A stretch of DNA of 9,505 nt. It comes from Actinomycetales bacterium (lineage in GTDB: Bacteria > Actinomycetota > Actinomycetes > Actinomycetales > Actinomycetaceae). The stretch spans positions 1-9,505 of the forward strand of contig JAAZBW010000450.1 of assembly GCA_012513625.1 (NCBI GenBank), written 5' to 3'. The notes beneath the pieces were generated by a model. The model did no database searches. It was given only the letters and a program-made list of their open reading frames with translations, and was not told the origin of the DNA. A program made the position numbers and the translations under genes. This document shows positions 1-7,465 of the stretch, one piece after another. Every line of letters begins with the position of its first letter. Within the stretch, counting starts at the first letter, position 1.

Positions 1-888
1 CAGGTGGAGTCCCCGGTGGTGCCCCAGCCGCCCTCGATCCTGCACCGCACGTTCCTCCCGAGCGGGGACGTGGAAGGTGGCCCGCTGCTCCACCGCACCC
101 TCGCGGGTCGGTCCGCGGACGGCTCACTGATCGCGATCGGCACGGTACGCGTGGCGGATGAGGGAGATCGCCGCATGGCCGCCGTCCGCGCCATCATCGC
201 GCCCTCGTGGAGAGGCCGCGGCATCGGCCGCGCGCTGCTCTCCTGGCAGGATGCCACGGCGCTCCTCGTCCTCGTGGGTGCGCCAGGGGAGCCGGGTGTG
301 ATCGGTGTTCCGATCGCCGCCTCCATGGTGGACCGCCGCCGGCTCTACACGGCGGCAGGCTTCTCCGCCGCCACCCGCCTCGAGGTGGTGCGCCGCCACC
401 TGGGCGACAGCCCGCTCGAAGGCCGCACCAGCCGCGTCCACGGGGAGGCAGCGCCGGGCTGGTGTGCGCGCCCACTCGAGTCCGGAGACACGGACGCGGT
501 CCTCGAACTGCTTCGGGACCTGCCGGACCCCCATGCCTTCCTGATGCACGCGCTCACCCACGCCGAGCTTCTCGCTCTCGTGGAACCCGGGCTCTCCCGG
601 GTGGTACTCGAGGGTGACACGGTCCGTGGCTACGTGCTGGTGGTCCCCCTGGCGAGCCGCCCAGGTGCCGACTCGGCCGTGATCCTCGCGATCAGTCTCC
701 CGGGAGCCGCTCCCGAGGTGCGCGACGGCGTACTCGCAGACACGTCCCGCACGCTGTGGTCGGCCGGGTACCGCGAGGTCATGCTTGCGCTCACCCCGGC
801 CCGTGCGCGGGAGTGGGCCCGTTCCCTCACCGCACAGTCGTTCCAGGGCATCGCGTCCGACCCCCTCTACACGATCGAGTTGCACTGA
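1..888 (+). CDS. Tandem-domain GNAT N-acetyltransferase, 5' partial
   Basis: This is probably an acetyl-CoA-dependent acetyltransferase of unknown substrate. The reading frame is open to base 1. A GTG at 4 could be a start, but the protein would then begin inside the first GNAT fold and lack the alpha1/alpha2 part that its downstream neighbour has, so I treat it as truncated at the 5' end. Counting from that GTG, residues 39-50 are the central beta strands (DGSLIAIGTVRV). Residues 64-78 are a canonical motif A, RGRGIGRALL, which binds the CoA pyrophosphate. LYTAAGF near 114-120 is the usual C-terminal GNAT signature. Residues from about 150 to 294 look like a second GNAT fold, but the RxxGxG loop is not recognisable there (PEVRDGVLADT), so this half may be structural. 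The TGA stop shares its A with the ATG of the next gene, which suggests translational coupling. GNAT identity is firm; substrate is unknown. Confidence 0.8.
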   Translation, partial: QVESPVVPQPPSILHRTFLPSGDVEGGPLLHRTLAGRSADGSLIAIGTVRVADEGDRRMAAVRAIIAPSWRGRGIGRALLSWQDATALLVLVGAPGEPGVIGVPIAASMVDRRRLYTAAGFSAATRLEVVRRHLGDSPLEGRTSRVHGEAAPGWCARPLESGDTDAVLELLRDLPDPHAFLMHALTHAELLALVEPGLSRVVLEGDTVRGYVLVVPLASRPGADSAVILAISLPGAAPEVRDGVLADTSRTLWSAGYREVMLALTPARAREWARSLTAQSFQGIASDPLYTIELH

Positions 889-1991
889 TGGCCGCGGGCG
901 AAACTCCGCCCGGACCGTTTGGTCTGTTCGGCCTCCGCCGTGCGTCCGGCCTACTCGAACCCTCTGCGCCCGAAACCGAACGCCTCGCGCCCCTCGCACT
1001 CCGGGCCGCACCTCCCGCCCAGGTTCGGACGCCCACCTCCGGCGTTCCATGGCGAAGGCTGACGGCCGAGGACCTCTCCCTCATCCTCACGCTGGTCCAC
1101 CAGTGCGAGGACGTGGACCGCACCCCCTACCGGACCACCCTCGCGGAGTTGGGTGAGTTGTTCGATCCGGCGCGCCCGTTTGCGGGCTACGGCGGATTTG
1201 CCGACGACGGGTCCCTCGTTGCGTTCGGGTTCGTGCGGGTCACGGTGGGCGCGGGTGACGTCATCCAGGCCGTGTGCTCGGGTTCGGTCCACCCCGAGTG
1301 GCGTTCGCGGAACATCGGCTCCCAGATCGTGGACTGGCAGTTGGACACCGCTCGCCACCTCCTTGTGGAATCCGGGCTCCAAGGCCCTGCCCAGATTGTC
1401 CACATCACGGATGAGGCGCTCGCCTCCATGTCCGAGATCCTCAGCCGCAACGGTTTCACCGAACGCCGCTCGTTCATCCAGATGCGGCGTGACCTCTCCG
1501 AACCCGTGGCGGAGGCGGAAATCTCCGGGCTCCTGTCCATCGAACCGTGGTCTCCTTCCTGGTCAGACGCGGTGCGCCGGGCGCAGAACCAGGCGCTATC
1601 GGACACGGAATTCGGCAGCAGGTTCGGACCGGAGGAGTGGGAGAAGGAGATCGCCGAGCTCGTACCCGAGTGGTCGTTCGTGGCCGTGGACCGGTCCTCG
1701 GACCGGGCCCGGGTGGCCGGCTATGTGGTGGGTGCTCGCTACGAGGACGACTGGCCGATGCTCGGATGGCGTGAGGGCTACATCGACTCGTTCGGCGTGA
1801 TGGCCGAGTGGCGCCGCCGCGGGCTCGCCCGGGGGCTCCTCGGCGCCGCCATGCGGGCGTTCCGGAACTCCGGCATGGACTATGCGGGAATCGATGTGGA
1901 CACGGACGTGGACGAGACTGACGGCCAGCTCTACGCGATGCTCGGCTTCGAGCCCACCTACCGTAGCGTCATCTGGGCCATCGACCTCTGA
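888..1991 (+). CDS. Tandem-domain GNAT N-acetyltransferase
   Basis: A 367-residue protein with two GNAT domains, presumably soluble. The ATG at 888-890 overlaps the previous stop in TGATG. An upstream in-frame ATG at 756 is open only because it shadows the preceding gene, so I rejected it. Residues 1-50 are a low-complexity Pro/Ala/Leu-rich leader. The first GNAT spans roughly 55-205; its motif A (WRSRNIGSQIVDWQ, 138-151) has Asn where the family has the first Gly. The second GNAT spans about 215-367 and has a good motif A (WRRRGLARGLLGAAM, 308-322) followed by LYAMLGF (348-354), the usual C-terminal signature. The domain layout resembles mycothiol synthase MshD, but I see nothing that ties it to that enzyme, and tandem GNATs are common in actinobacteria. 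It is the likely duplicate or partner of the gene before it. Family assignment is strong; substrate is unknown. Confidence 0.88.
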   Translation: MAAGETPPGPFGLFGLRRASGLLEPSAPETERLAPLALRAAPPAQVRTPTSGVPWRRLTAEDLSLILTLVHQCEDVDRTPYRTTLAELGELFDPARPFAGYGGFADDGSLVAFGFVRVTVGAGDVIQAVCSGSVHPEWRSRNIGSQIVDWQLDTARHLLVESGLQGPAQIVHITDEALASMSEILSRNGFTERRSFIQMRRDLSEPVAEAEISGLLSIEPWSPSWSDAVRRAQNQALSDTEFGSRFGPEEWEKEIAELVPEWSFVAVDRSSDRARVAGYVVGARYEDDWPMLGWREGYIDSFGVMAEWRRRGLARGLLGAAMRAFRNSGMDYAGIDVDTDVDETDGQLYAMLGFEPTYRSVIWAIDL

Positions 1992-2015
1992 CGGCGCTGG
2001 ACGGGCTGCCTGACC

Positions 2016-2039
2016 GTGTCGGGCGCGCTGCCCGAGCAC
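2016..2039. terminator. GC hairpin in the convergent gap, possible bidirectional terminator
   Basis: The 79-bp gap between the second GNAT gene and parC, which converge here, contains a perfect 6-bp inverted repeat, TCGGGC-gcgct-GCCCGA (2019-2035). Three further pairs (GTG/CAC) extend it across one bulged G. No T-tract follows on either strand, so it is not a classical intrinsic terminator, although actinobacterial terminators often lack the T-tract. A 12-bp palindrome, CGCGGCGCCGCG, lies at 2052-2063 just downstream of parC. The position fits termination of both transcripts, but the function is inferred. Confidence 0.35.
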
Positions 2040-2070
2040 ATCGAACCGCCCCGCGGCGCCGCGTTCCGCT

Positions 2071-4542
2071 TCAGCCAATCGCGGTGACGGGCATCGGTAG
2101 CGGCGTTCCGGAGCCGTCCCGCCGCTGGTCCGCCTCGGGCAGTGGGACCTCCTGACCGGCCGATCCCACGGCGCGCGGGAGCGGTCCCACCCATGCGAGC
2201 TGCAGCAGGTCCTCCCCGCGTAGGAACCGGTGCGAGCGCACCCCGCCGGTGGCCCGTCCCTTCCCCGGGTAAATCGCAAACCGGGTGACCTTCGCCGAGC
2301 CGGCTACCGTTCCCGGCAGGGCACCCTCCTGGCCCGTCACCGTCACCACCAGGGCGTCGTCCACCCCGCCCTCCGGAACAACCGAGAGCGCCACCACGTG
2401 CGTTCCGGGCGCGAGCTTGATCCCCGCCATTCCGCCGCCGGTCCGGCCCTGCGGCCGCACCACCGAGGCAGGGAAGTGGAGCAGCTGCGAGTCCGAGGCC
2501 ACCAGTACCACGCGGTCCTCCTCGGAGGCGGTCGCCGCCACCCCCACCACGTGGTCGCCGTCCTCGAGTCGGACAACCTCGAAGCTTTCCCCCTTCTGCG
2601 GAAAGTCCTCGGCGCGGAAGCGCTTGACCTTTCCCGCCGCGGTAGCGATGACGAGAACGGGCGAGCCCTCCGACATCGGCACGAGCCCCACCACGTCCTC
2701 GCCGGAGGCGAGGTCGATCATCTCGGAGACGGGACTTCCGCCGGAGAGTCCCGGCGCACCCTCCACGGGCGCGAGAGCGGGGATGTCGAGAACGGGAATC
2801 CGGATCACGCGGCCGGCGGTGGTGAGCGCCCCCACCTCCCCATGGGTGCTCGCACCGACGGCGGAGCGGAGCACGTCGTGTGCCCGTCGCGGGCCGCTGC
2901 GGTCCACTGCCGTCTCTCCGTCGATGCGGGCAAGCAGGTCCGTGCCGGACAGGAGCACGCGGCTCGGGCCGTCGGGCACCTCGAGCGGCACCGCAGCTGC
3001 GGCACCACGCGCAGACCCTGCCGCACGTCCGGCGGGGGTTGCCGCCGTGGCCGCCGCTCCGGAGTCTTCGAGCAGGATCGTGCGCCGCGGTGTGGCGAGG
3101 CGCGCCGAGACCTCGGCAAGCTCTTCGGATACCACGGTGCGCAGGCGCTCGTCCGAGCCGAGGATGGCGGAAAGCTCCTCGATCTCCCGGGCGAGCTGGT
3201 CCCGCTCGGCCTCGAGTTCGAGGCGCGAGAACCTCGTGAGGCGGCGCAGGCGCAGCTGCAGGATGTGCTCCGCCTGGATCTCGGTCAGGTCGAACACGCC
3301 CATGAGGCGCGTGCGTGCCTGGCCGGAGTCGTCGGAGGTGCGGATCACCTGGATGACCTCGTCGATGTCGAGGACGGCCACGAGGAGTCCCTCCACCAGG
3401 TGGAGGCGGTCCTCGCGCGAGCGGAGACGGTGGGCGGTGCGGCGCCGCACCACCTCGATCCGGAAGTCCGTGTACACCCGCAGCAGCTCGCGCAGCCCGA
3501 GGGTGCGTGGCTGCCCGTCCACGAGGGCCACGTTGTTGATGCCGAACGAGTCCTCGAGCGGAGTGAAGCGGTAGAGCTTCTCCAGCACCGCCTCCGGGTT
3601 GAACGAGTTCTTCACCTCGATCACGAGGCGGAGTCCGCGTTCCCGGTCGGAGAGGTCGGTGACCGCCGTGATGCCCTCCACCTTCTTGGACTGCACCGCC
3701 TCCTTGATCTTGTCGATCACCTTTTCGGGGCCGATCAGGTAGGGCAGCTCCGTGATCACGATCGCACGCCGGCGCGCGGTGATCGACTCGATGCGTGCCT
3801 TGGCGCGGGTGCGGAAGATGCCGCGGCCCGTGGCGTAGGCATCCCGGATGCCGTCGAGGCCCACGATCTTGCCGCCGCTGGGCAGGTCCGGGCCGGGGAC
3901 GAACCGGATCAGCTCCTCGAGCGTGGCCTCCGGGTTCGCGATCAGGTGCCGCGCGGCCGCCACCACCTCACCCAGGTTGTGCGGCGGCATCTTGGTGGCC
4001 ATTCCCACCGCGATGCCCTCCGCACCATTGACAAGCAGGTTCGGGTAGGCCGCCGGCAACACTGAGGGCTGCAGGAACTGCGCATCGTAGTTGGGGACAA
4101 AGTCCACCACGTCCTCATCGAGCGAGCCCACCAGGTCGAGGGCGGCCACGGAGAGGCGCGCTTCTGTGTAGCGGGAGGCGGCAGGGCCGTCATCGAGCGA
4201 ACCGAAGTTGCCATGACCGTCCACGAGGGGGAGCCGCATGGTCCACGGCTGGGCCATGCGCACCATCGCGTCATAGATGGCCGTGTCCCCGTGGGGGTGG
4301 AGCTTACCCATCACCTCGCCGACCACGCGGGCGGACTTCACGTGGCCCCTGGTGGGTGCGAGGCCCATCTGGTTCATCTGGTAGAGGATGCGCCGTTGGA
4401 CGGGCTTCAGCCCATCGCGAGCGTCCGGGAGTGCGCGCGCATGGATCACGGAGTACGCGTATTCGAGGAACGAGCCCTCCATCTCCTCGATCACGTCCGT
4501 ATCGACGATGTGCTCGTGCACCTGCTCCTTGGAGGGACTCAT
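2071..4542 (-). CDS. parC: DNA topoisomerase IV subunit A (ParC)
   Basis: The 823-residue DNA-cleaving subunit of type IIA topoisomerase; with ParE it decatenates and relaxes chromosomes. The N-terminal breakage-reunion domain carries ALPDARDGLKPVQRRILYQM (37-56) and the quinolone-region helix HPHGDTAIYD (82-91). The catalytic Arg124-Tyr125 sits in AASRYTEARL (121-130). A Glu/Leu-rich segment around 440-480 fits the coiled-coil region near the C-gate. An Ala-rich linker (495-518) leads to a beta-pinwheel C-terminal domain with RPQGRTGGG (696-704) and YPGKGRATGGVRSHRF (758-773). No classical GyrA box (QRRGGKG) is visible, which favours ParC over GyrA, as does my recollection of the actinobacterial ParC N-terminal half. 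The ATG at 4542 is preferred: the frame stays open far upstream only as antisense of the next gene, and a -10 lies 7 bases before this ATG. No parE is in the window. Confidence 0.95.
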   Translation of the reverse strand: MSPSKEQVHEHIVDTDVIEEMEGSFLEYAYSVIHARALPDARDGLKPVQRRILYQMNQMGLAPTRGHVKSARVVGEVMGKLHPHGDTAIYDAMVRMAQPWTMRLPLVDGHGNFGSLDDGPAASRYTEARLSVAALDLVGSLDEDVVDFVPNYDAQFLQPSVLPAAYPNLLVNGAEGIAVGMATKMPPHNLGEVVAAARHLIANPEATLEELIRFVPGPDLPSGGKIVGLDGIRDAYATGRGIFRTRAKARIESITARRRAIVITELPYLIGPEKVIDKIKEAVQSKKVEGITAVTDLSDRERGLRLVIEVKNSFNPEAVLEKLYRFTPLEDSFGINNVALVDGQPRTLGLRELLRVYTDFRIEVVRRRTAHRLRSREDRLHLVEGLLVAVLDIDEVIQVIRTSDDSGQARTRLMGVFDLTEIQAEHILQLRLRRLTRFSRLELEAERDQLAREIEELSAILGSDERLRTVVSEELAEVSARLATPRRTILLEDSGAAATAATPAGRAAGSARGAAAAVPLEVPDGPSRVLLSGTDLLARIDGETAVDRSGPRRAHDVLRSAVGASTHGEVGALTTAGRVIRIPVLDIPALAPVEGAPGLSGGSPVSEMIDLASGEDVVGLVPMSEGSPVLVIATAAGKVKRFRAEDFPQKGESFEVVRLEDGDHVVGVAATASEEDRVVLVASDSQLLHFPASVVRPQGRTGGGMAGIKLAPGTHVVALSVVPEGGVDDALVVTVTGQEGALPGTVAGSAKVTRFAIYPGKGRATGGVRSHRFLRGEDLLQLAWVGPLPRAVGSAGQEVPLPEADQRRDGSGTPLPMPVTAIG

Positions 4543-4549
4543 ACACCGA

Positions 4550-4558
4550 ATTATCGCA
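4550..4558 (-). promoter_or_regulatory. parC promoter, extended -10, predicted leaderless
   Basis: Read on the - strand, TGCGATAAT is an extended -10 (TGn then GATAAT, one mismatch to TATAAT). Seven bases (TCGGTGT) separate it from the parC ATG, so transcription would start at or next to the A of the start codon. No Shine-Dalgarno sequence precedes the ATG, which agrees with a leaderless message. No good -35 is visible, as expected for an extended -10. The start site is inferred. Confidence 0.5.
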
Positions 4559-4590
4559 ACCACGCCGCGGAAAGCCCGCATCGCCACAGT

Positions 4591-4596
4591 TACGCT
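4591..4596 (+). promoter_or_regulatory. -10 element of the Pat-like gene, predicted leaderless
   Basis: TACGCT fits the actinobacterial TAnnnT -10 consensus and lies six bases before the ATG at 4603, the spacing typical of leaderless transcripts. The intervening GGTGAC is not a usable Shine-Dalgarno sequence at that distance. No convincing -35 is seen; the bases about 17 upstream are CGGAAA. This would drive the four-gene run to 9236 and lies back to back with the parC promoter, with about 35 bp between the two -10 elements. Confidence 0.42.
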
Positions 4597-4602
4597 GGTG
4601 AC

Positions 4603-6882
4603 ATGGCACCGACGCCGTACGTTCCGCAACCTCCGCAGGGGGTGCGCTCCGGGGGTTCGAAGGGCGACTACCCCGCCCACTGGGAGGCGGACGTCATCTC
4701 CCGGGACGGCCAGATGTTCCACATCCGGCCCATCCGCCCCTCGGACGCCGCCGCCCTCCAGGACCTCCACCTCTCGCAGTCCGAGAGTTCGCGCGTCTAC
4801 CGCTTCTTCGCGCCACGCGGCGAGCTGACCGAGAAGGAGCTCGACCAGTTCACCCGGGTGGACCACGCAGAACGGGTGGCCCTCGTGGTGACCGACTCCG
4901 CAGAGGAGGAGGAGGTGCTCGCGTTCGGCACGTACGACTCCTCCGGCCCCGGCACGGCGGAGGTGGCCTTCTACGTGGCGGACTCTGCGCACGGCCGCGG
5001 GCTCGGCTCCATCCTGCTCGACCACCTCGCCGCCGCCGCGTGGGAGCGCGGCCTCCACCGCTTCGAGGCGGATGTGCTGCCCACCAACTCCCGCATGCTC
5101 GCGGTGTTCCGGGACGCCGGCTACACCCTCACCTCCCGGCTCCTCGACGGCGTGATCACCGTCTCCCTCGACCTCCTGCCCACCGCGGAATCGAGGCGCG
5201 TGCTCGCCGCCCGCGAGCAGCACTCCGAGTCCCTCTCGATGGCCGGGGTGCTCAACCCCGCCGCTGTGGTCACCGTGGGATCCAGCCCCGCCCTGCCGCG
5301 GGGGTTGCCCGCGTGGGACGGCTCCCCCTTCTCGGTGCCCACGCTCGCCCTCATCGACGACGACGCCGCTTCCCTTTCCGGCCACCTCACCTCGCTCGGA
5401 CTTGCCGGTGCGTGGGCTGCCGTGGTGCTCACCCGGGTGGGGGAGCCTGGCCACTGGTTCCGCGCCCTGCTGCGGTCGGCCCGGGACTCGGACCTGCGCC
5501 TCGTGGGCCCGTCGTCGTTCGGGATACTCACGGCGGACGGGACGAACCTGACGCGTGAACCCGCCCTGCGGGGTGGCGGTGTGGTCAGTGTGCTCACGCA
5601 CCGCCGCCGGTCCGCCACCGAGATCACCGATCGGCTCGTGGCCGCCGGCGTGCCCGTGCGCACGTTCCTCGCGGCGGGTAACCGGCTCGACGTCTCGGGC
5701 AACGACGCCATGCAGTGGTGGCTCTCCGATCCGGGCACGCGCGTGGCGGCGATCTCCCTCGACTCCATTGGGAACCCGCGTAAGTTTGCCCGGATCTCGC
5801 GGGCTCTCGCCCTCACGATGCCGGTGGTGTGCCACATCGGATCCACCACCGGGCAGTCGGCGCCTCCCGGACACCCGGTGCGCACGAGCGCGCTTCCGCG
5901 CGCGGTGCTCTCGGGGATGCTGCGGCAGTCGGGAGTGATCGAGGCGGGAAGCCGCGCGGACCTGGTGGACCTCGCCTGTCTCGCCGTGGGGGGACGGCCC
6001 GCCGCCGTGCGGCTGCTGGCCACCACACCCTCGGGCGAAGAGGCGGCCGCGAGGGCCCTCGCCGGTGTTGCGGTGGAGCCACACCGTGCGGCCGAGGGCG
6101 GCTCCGGCGGAGGCACCCCCGTGGTGCCGGCGCTCACGATCGTGGTGGACCAACCCCTCGCCGGGGAGGTGCGCGAGGGGAGCGCTGCCGAGGTGGCGAG
6201 GGCAGCCGAGGGGGCGGTGATCGCCGTGATGCGACATCCGGCGCCCGTGCGGATCGAGGGGAGCTCCGCCGTCGTGACCGACGACCTGGACCGCGCCGTG
6301 CGCCTCGCCACCCTCCTGCTGGCGCCGCCCGCCGCGGACTCGCCCCCGGCGGGAGGGGACGTGGACCTTGCGGCGGCCCGGCGCGCACTCGCGCACGCGG
6401 AGCCCGGCGCCCTTACGGAGGAGGCCACCGCGAACCTGCTGGCCGCCTACCACCTCACGGCCCGGCAGCAGCCGGGCGGCGACGGCTGGGAGGAGGTCCT
6501 GGTGGAGGGAACGGAAGACCCCCTCTACGGCCCCGTGATCTCGCTGCACCACGGGGGCGACGCGAAGATGCTCGGCGATGTGGCCTACCGGATCGCACCC
6601 CTCACGGAGCGCGACGTGGCAGAACTACTTGCCGAGCCGCGCTCCGCGGTGCAACTCACCGGACGCGACCTCGGCCCCCTCCGGGATGTGACGGGACGGC
6701 TCGCGCGGCTCAAGGACGACCTGCCGGAGGTCTCCCATGTCCTCGCCCGGGTGCTCGTGGGAGAGTCGTCCACCCTCATCGTTCGCGTGGAGGTACGCCT
6801 CGCCGGCGGCGGACGGCTGGACACCCGGGGACGCGCCATGGCCGGTGGCGAGTTCGGCTGGGGCATGGGACCGGCGGAATAG
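4603..6882 (+). CDS. GNAT fused to degenerate NDP-forming acyl-CoA synthetase-like region (Pat-like protein acetyltransferase)
   Basis: A 759-residue cytoplasmic protein. Residues 38-190 are a GNAT domain: HIRPIRPSD (40-48), motif A VAFYVADSAHGRGLGSILL (121-139), and FRDAGY (169-174). Residues about 215-465 resemble the CoA-binding and ligase-CoA domains of ADP-forming acetyl-CoA synthetases: LVGPSSFGI (300-308), AAGNRLDVSGND (357-368) and SIGNPRKFARI (388-398). The region where the phospho-accepting His normally sits in SHTGAL reads HPVRTSAL (424-431), so the signature is lost. At the C-terminus only the second part of the ATP-grasp domain is clear (GPVISLHHGG 643-652, DVAYRIAPLTERD 659-671). 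This layout matches Pat-type lysine acetyltransferases with an N-terminal GNAT, in which the synthetase part is thought to sense ligand and not to make acyl-CoA. Protein acetylation is inferred; acetyl-CoA synthetase is a known regulated target in relatives. It probably heads a four-gene operon. Confidence 0.86.
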   Translation: MAPTPYVPQPPQGVRSGGSKGDYPAHWEADVISRDGQMFHIRPIRPSDAAALQDLHLSQSESSRVYRFFAPRGELTEKELDQFTRVDHAERVALVVTDSAEEEEVLAFGTYDSSGPGTAEVAFYVADSAHGRGLGSILLDHLAAAAWERGLHRFEADVLPTNSRMLAVFRDAGYTLTSRLLDGVITVSLDLLPTAESRRVLAAREQHSESLSMAGVLNPAAVVTVGSSPALPRGLPAWDGSPFSVPTLALIDDDAASLSGHLTSLGLAGAWAAVVLTRVGEPGHWFRALLRSARDSDLRLVGPSSFGILTADGTNLTREPALRGGGVVSVLTHRRRSATEITDRLVAAGVPVRTFLAAGNRLDVSGNDAMQWWLSDPGTRVAAISLDSIGNPRKFARISRALALTMPVVCHIGSTTGQSAPPGHPVRTSALPRAVLSGMLRQSGVIEAGSRADLVDLACLAVGGRPAAVRLLATTPSGEEAAARALAGVAVEPHRAAEGGSGGGTPVVPALTIVVDQPLAGEVREGSAAEVARAAEGAVIAVMRHPAPVRIEGSSAVVTDDLDRAVRLATLLLAPPAADSPPAGGDVDLAAARRALAHAEPGALTEEATANLLAAYHLTARQQPGGDGWEEVLVEGTEDPLYGPVISLHHGGDAKMLGDVAYRIAPLTERDVAELLAEPRSAVQLTGRDLGPLRDVTGRLARLKDDLPEVSHVLARVLVGESSTLIVRVEVRLAGGGRLDTRGRAMAGGEFGWGMGPAE

Positions 6883-6889
6883 TGGAACA

Positions 6890-7465
6890 ATGAGGGCCGT
6901 GTCCTCCCTCCGCACCAGCCTGCACCGTGACCTCCAGCGCGGTGGCTTCTATCCCGAACTCGTCTCCCGCGTCCTCGAAGTGGCGATCGGCGGCCAGGAG
7001 GTTGTCTCCTACCTGGTCCATCCGGAGACGAGCTTCGACTCCCGCGAGATCTACCGCCACCTGACCGCACTCGTGCTCACTCCCACACGCCTCGTGGGCG
7101 TCCACGTGGACGACGATCCGGAGCGGCCCTCGCGCGCACTCGCCACCACCGAGGCAGTGGCGCTCTCCCGGATCAAGTCCGTGGTGCTCTCCCACGGCGT
7201 CTCCGATCCGGCGCGCTCGGATGCATCCGTGGTGGACGAACTCACGATTGCCGTCAACTGGGGCGCCGTCTCGCGCGTGGACCTCGAGCCTGCCTCCTGC
7301 CCGGACCCGAACTGCGAGGCGGACCACGGCTACACCGGCGCGGTGACGGGTGAGGACCTCGTGATACGGGTATCCGCACCCGCGGACGGACAGGTGCGAC
7401 TCGATCAGGCGCTCGCCTTTGCGCGCGCTCTCTCGGCAGGAGTGGCCCGGAGCAGCGAGCAGTGA
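6890..7465 (+). CDS. Small conserved actinobacterial protein, DUF5998-like
   Basis: A 191-residue protein of unknown function. It resembles the actinobacterial family I recall as DUF5998; that name comes from memory of the sequence pattern and should be verified. No signal peptide or membrane segment is visible. The N-terminal part has LHRDLQRGGFYPELV (11-25), then alternating strands such as ALVLTPTRLVGVHVDD (60-75). The most striking segment is NWGAVSRVDLEPASC (123-137) followed by PDPNCEADHGYTG (138-150). It brings Cys137, Cys142, Asp145 and His146 together and could bind a metal. The ATG at 6890 follows the previous stop by 7 bases, with only a weak GGA before it. GTG at 6899 is an alternative start, but its GAGG is only 3 bases away. 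The stop overlaps the next start in GTGA, so it is very likely co-translated with the phosphodiesterase gene, a possible functional partner. Confidence 0.8.
   Translation: MRAVSSLRTSLHRDLQRGGFYPELVSRVLEVAIGGQEVVSYLVHPETSFDSREIYRHLTALVLTPTRLVGVHVDDDPERPSRALATTEAVALSRIKSVVLSHGVSDPARSDASVVDELTIAVNWGAVSRVDLEPASCPDPNCEADHGYTGAVTGEDLVIRVSAPADGQVRLDQALAFARALSAGVARSSEQ

Noticed and set aside
756..887. An earlier start for the second GNAT gene
   Set aside because: It would overlap the preceding gene by more than 130 bases with Pro/His/Arg-rich shadow sequence; the ATG at 888 forms the common TGATG coupling.
888..1991. Identification as mycothiol synthase MshD
   Set aside because: Two tandem GNAT domains fit, but the length, the Pro/Ala-rich leader and the altered first motif A give no specific support, and many actinobacterial tandem GNATs are unrelated in function.
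2230..4065. A 611-residue + strand open frame opposite parC
   Set aside because: It is rich in His, Arg and Gly without recognisable domains, lies wholly antisense to a conserved gene, and follows from the GC bias of third codon positions.
2071..4542. Identification as GyrA
   Set aside because: No QRRGGKG-type GyrA box is visible, and the sequence around the helix and linker resembles actinobacterial ParC.
4213..4602. An upstream start for the Pat-like gene at 4213
   Set aside because: The added 130 residues are the antisense of parC and have no GNAT features; the ATG at 4603 has a well-placed -10 and gives a normal N-terminus.
4543..6552. A 2-kb in-frame N-terminal extension of parC on the - strand, giving a 1493-residue protein
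   Set aside because: The extension is antisense to the Pat-like gene, resembles no topoisomerase sequence, and is composed of Arg/Gly/His-rich shadow translation typical of high-GC DNA. The family N-terminus begins close to the ATG at 4542, which has its own -10.
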